NCBI GenBank assembly: GCA_006227095.1
Contig: SBFZ01000275.1
Location: 1 to 8,112, forward strand
Reading direction: 5' to 3'
DNA length: 8,112 bases
Origin: Bacteroidota bacterium
GTDB taxonomy: Bacteria; Bacteroidota; Bacteroidia; Bacteroidales; VadinHA17
Shown here: piece by piece, positions 6,122 through 8,112 of the stretch
Numbering within the stretch: position 1 is the first letter of the stretch
How the letters are laid out: each line of letters opens with the position of its first letter
Program-made: the position numbers and the translations under genes
The notes under the pieces: model-generated
The model's database searches: none
Seen by the model: only the letters and a program-made list of their open reading frames with translations
What the model was told of the DNA's origin: nothing

Positions 6122-8050
6122 TTATTTTATGTTTCCTCCCACAATCGGGATTGTCACCTCCGTGCCGTCAAGGTCTATTGTCAGTTCCGTACCGGGGTCA
6201 GGATGCAGTGTAAACTCCTTGTCGCTTGAGAAGATCATCAGTCCTATCTGCTTTCCGGCAGGGATTATCTGATCATCAGGCTCAAGCTCAAAGGTCATCT
6301 CATAGAATTTCCCCGGCACAAGTGGCTCACTTTGAGTCATTGACCTGTGGTTCTGAAGGTCGGCCCAGCCTCGTGTAATGATATTGTCTGTTGGCCTCAT
6401 CTGACGGGATTCCTCCCAGGGCAGACTCACCATCCATACCGACAGGTTTACGGCAGGCTTGCTGGAAGCTGCCCTTACTTTCACTTTGACCACACCCGAG
6501 ATGTGTGCAGGTTCAGTCAGTTCAGGTGTCAGGTAAAGAAGGCGGTGATTTGTGTATTCAGCCTGCGCCAGCATGGACCCCGTGAATGAGAAGTTGTCAA
6601 CCAGTGTCTCAGTCCCCTGTTTTGCCGGTTTCTCTGTTACCAGGGCACCGGATGCGGGGGCCCCGGGCTTGAGGAAGAAGGTTACCGGCAGGGCATCCGG
6701 ATTGGGATAATCAGCGTAAGGTGTAGGTTTGAGACGGTCATCCTTCTCGCGTACTATCCATGCCTTTGTGTCATTCTCCACACCGTTTTCAACTCCAAAA
6801 AGATAACGGGTGAACCACCTGTTCATCATACTGAAGGGGGGCTCGCCGCCGTGACCACCCTGGTGGTAGTAGATCTGCAACGGAACACCAATTTCCTTCA
6901 GCTTTTCAATAAAGCGATAGCTGTGACTGGGAACAACATTCCAGTCGTTGAATGCATGTGCCATCAGTACCGCGGCCCGGAATGGCTCCATATAATTCAT
7001 CAGGTCCCTTTTGGCCCAGAACTCATTGTAATCACCGGTGACGCGGTCGAGTCCCTCTGCCATCTCCCTGTCCCTCACCACACTGTCACAGTAATCACAG
7101 TTGTCAGGGTTTGAGAAGATGAAATCATAAAGCACATCGGCATCTTCTCCCAGGTAACCGCCCGGGCTTCTTACCAGTCCGTTGGAACGGTAGTAGTGGT
7201 AGTATGAGTTGTTCGGAGCCACAGGGATAATGGCTTCCAGCCCTTCAACGCCGGTAGTGGCGGCTGCAAACGGTATGGTGCCATTGTATGATGTACCTAT
7301 CATTCCCACCTTTCCGGTGGTCCAGTATGCTTTGACTTCTTCATTCCCGTCAGGAGTGGTGTATCCTTTTGCACGGCCGTTCAGCCAGTCAATTACAGCC
7401 TTGGGTGCCAGTGCCTCGATGCGTGTGCCTATGGTGGGGCATCCCTGTGAGAGACCTGTACCGGGGGCTGACGAATGGACCACGATAAATCCGTATGGCA
7501 ACCATGCCTTTACCTGCGAGTTTGAAATGACGGGCCGTTCACCCCTCCGTTCAATCTGGGGAGGAATTGCATGTGGCTTCGGCTGCGTATTGAGCTCCTG
7601 TCTCACATCCCAGAAATACTCGGGATTATTCCCGGCTGTACCGGCAAAATAGGGGCTTGACTCATACACAACCGGCAGTTTGAGTCCTTCGGTCTCTGTC
7701 TGCTTCGGGCGGGTGACATCGACATGCATCCTGTCAGGCCGGCCGTCGCCGTCAGTATCAAACTCCGTCTCCACCCACAGGTCCTCGCGGATCCAGTTAT
7801 TCGGATCCTCAAAGGTTTTTATCTTCTGTGCTTCGCCGTTGACAATAACCGGAACGGTTGTAACGGTCTGATTTTGCGTCTGTATAACGGCATTACCGGA
7901 TGATGGTGCATTTATCTTTACATCACTCTTCTGAGCTGCTTCTGACTGAGATACAGTTTCAGCCTTCCTGGCCTTCTTCTGTGCAAACAGTTCGGCATGG
8001 CCGCTGAAAATCAGCGCCATTACAAATAAAACAAGTGTAATTTTTTTCAT
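6122..8050 (-). CDS. Exported Xaa-Pro dipeptidyl-peptidase, S15 family (alpha/beta-hydrolase with C-terminal jelly roll)
   Basis: The protein has 642 residues and would release X-Pro dipeptides from peptide N-termini, most likely in the periplasm or outside the cell. The ATG at 8050-8048 is followed by a signal peptide (Lys2, Lys3, hydrophobic 4-16, likely cleavage near 24), then a Gln/Thr-rich spacer to about 80. The hydrolase domain spans about 85-450: DTDGDGRPD at 98-106, APGTGLSQGCPTIG at 195-208, the nucleophile elbow GTSYNGT with Ser254, the acid in FNDWNV (Asp369), and the base in HQGGHGG (His400 more likely than His396). A beta-rich PepX C-terminal domain fills about 455-638. The catalytic assignments follow the S15 family pattern. 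At 642 residues it is shorter than lactic acid bacterial PepX (roughly 760-800) and lacks that N-terminal domain. CocE-type esterases and acylases share the fold, but HQGGH and NDWNV favour the peptidase. The gene is convergent with the FN3 gene, has no visible Shine-Dalgarno site, and appears to be a single transcription unit. Confidence 0.9.
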   Translation of the reverse strand: MKKITLVLFVMALIFSGHAELFAQKKARKAETVSQSEAAQKSDVKINAPSSGNAVIQTQNQTVTTVPVIVNGEAQKIKTFEDPNNWIREDLWVETEFDTDGDGRPDRMHVDVTRPKQTETEGLKLPVVYESSPYFAGTAGNNPEYFWDVRQELNTQPKPHAIPPQIERRGERPVISNSQVKAWLPYGFIVVHSSAPGTGLSQGCPTIGTRIEALAPKAVIDWLNGRAKGYTTPDGNEEVKAYWTTGKVGMIGTSYNGTIPFAAATTGVEGLEAIIPVAPNNSYYHYYRSNGLVRSPGGYLGEDADVLYDFIFSNPDNCDYCDSVVRDREMAEGLDRVTGDYNEFWAKRDLMNYMEPFRAAVLMAHAFNDWNVVPSHSYRFIEKLKEIGVPLQIYYHQGGHGGEPPFSMMNRWFTRYLFGVENGVENDTKAWIVREKDDRLKPTPYADYPNPDALPVTFFLKPGAPASGALVTEKPAKQGTETLVDNFSFTGSMLAQAEYTNHRLLYLTPELTEPAHISGVVKVKVRAASSKPAVNLSVWMVSLPWEESRQMRPTDNIITRGWADLQNHRSMTQSEPLVPGKFYEMTFELEPDDQIIPAGKQIGLMIFSSDKEFTLHPDPGTELTIDLDGTEVTIPIVGGNIK

Positions 8051-8084
8051 GCGATCAGTATACAGGTAAAATATGACATACGAA

Positions 8085-8092
8085 CAAATTTA
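8085..8092 (-). promoter_or_regulatory. Bacteroidota-type -7 promoter element for the peptidase gene
   Basis: On the minus strand the sequence reads TAAATTTG, an exact match to the TAnnTTTG -7 box used by the primary sigma factor of Bacteroidota. It sits 34 nt before the ATG, giving an AT-rich 5' leader of roughly 25-30 nt with no Shine-Dalgarno site. The partner -33 TTG element would fall at or beyond the right edge and cannot be seen, so this rests on one short motif and its position. Confidence 0.45.
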
Positions 8093-8112
8093 ACTTAAAA
8101 GCCCATACGTAC

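Noticed and set aside
7209..7652. A 147-residue open frame on the plus strand opposite the peptidase
   Set aside because: It overlaps the catalytic core of a clearly identified S15 enzyme and shows no recognisable domain or start signal, so it is a shadow frame.
6122..8050. Annotation as cocaine esterase or glutaryl-7-ACA acylase (CocE/NonD)
   Set aside because: The fold and nucleophile elbow are shared, but the NDWNV acid motif, the HQGGH base motif and SQGCPTIG favour Xaa-Pro dipeptidyl-peptidase. The exact substrate is not proven by sequence.

Overview
The window looks like chromosomal DNA from a member of the Bacteroidota, probably an uncultured or environmental lineage of moderate GC. 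Three things point there. No gene has a convincing Shine-Dalgarno site. A TAnnTTTG-type -7 promoter element lies upstream of the third gene. The gene content is typical of the phylum: long exported beta-sandwich proteins (carboxypeptidase-regulatory-like and fibronectin type III) and an exported S15-type peptidase. The phylum is a moderate-confidence inference; I cannot name a genus.

Layout. Positions 1-3969 (+) hold a very large, probably 5'-truncated gene for an extracytoplasmic modular protein. It has several carboxypeptidase-regulatory-like beta-sandwiches, a Gly/Pro/Ser-rich 12-residue repeat tract, about 730 residues of beta-rich sequence I do not recognise, and a Cys-rich C-terminus. 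After 27 nt, positions 3997-5997 (+) encode an exported protein made almost entirely of six fibronectin type III-like modules. The two genes are probably co-transcribed and may act together at the cell surface or in the periplasm. Positions 6122-8050 (-) encode an exported Xaa-Pro dipeptidyl-peptidase of the S15 / CocE-NonD alpha/beta-hydrolase group, with its catalytic residues visible. It converges on the other two and has its own likely promoter near the right edge.

The 124-nt convergent gap (5998-6121) contains two hairpins. Each is placed so that its T-rich tail falls on the end of the opposite gene, which fits a compact bidirectional terminator. I see no RNA genes, mobile elements, CRISPR arrays or attachment sites.

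The least explained item is the two-gene unit on the left. The giant protein's central and C-terminal regions match no family I can name, its repeat tract appears to be conserved at the protein level, and its partner is an all-FN3 protein whose first module carries an insertion. The peptidase is a well-known family, and nothing in the sequence ties it functionally to the pair.
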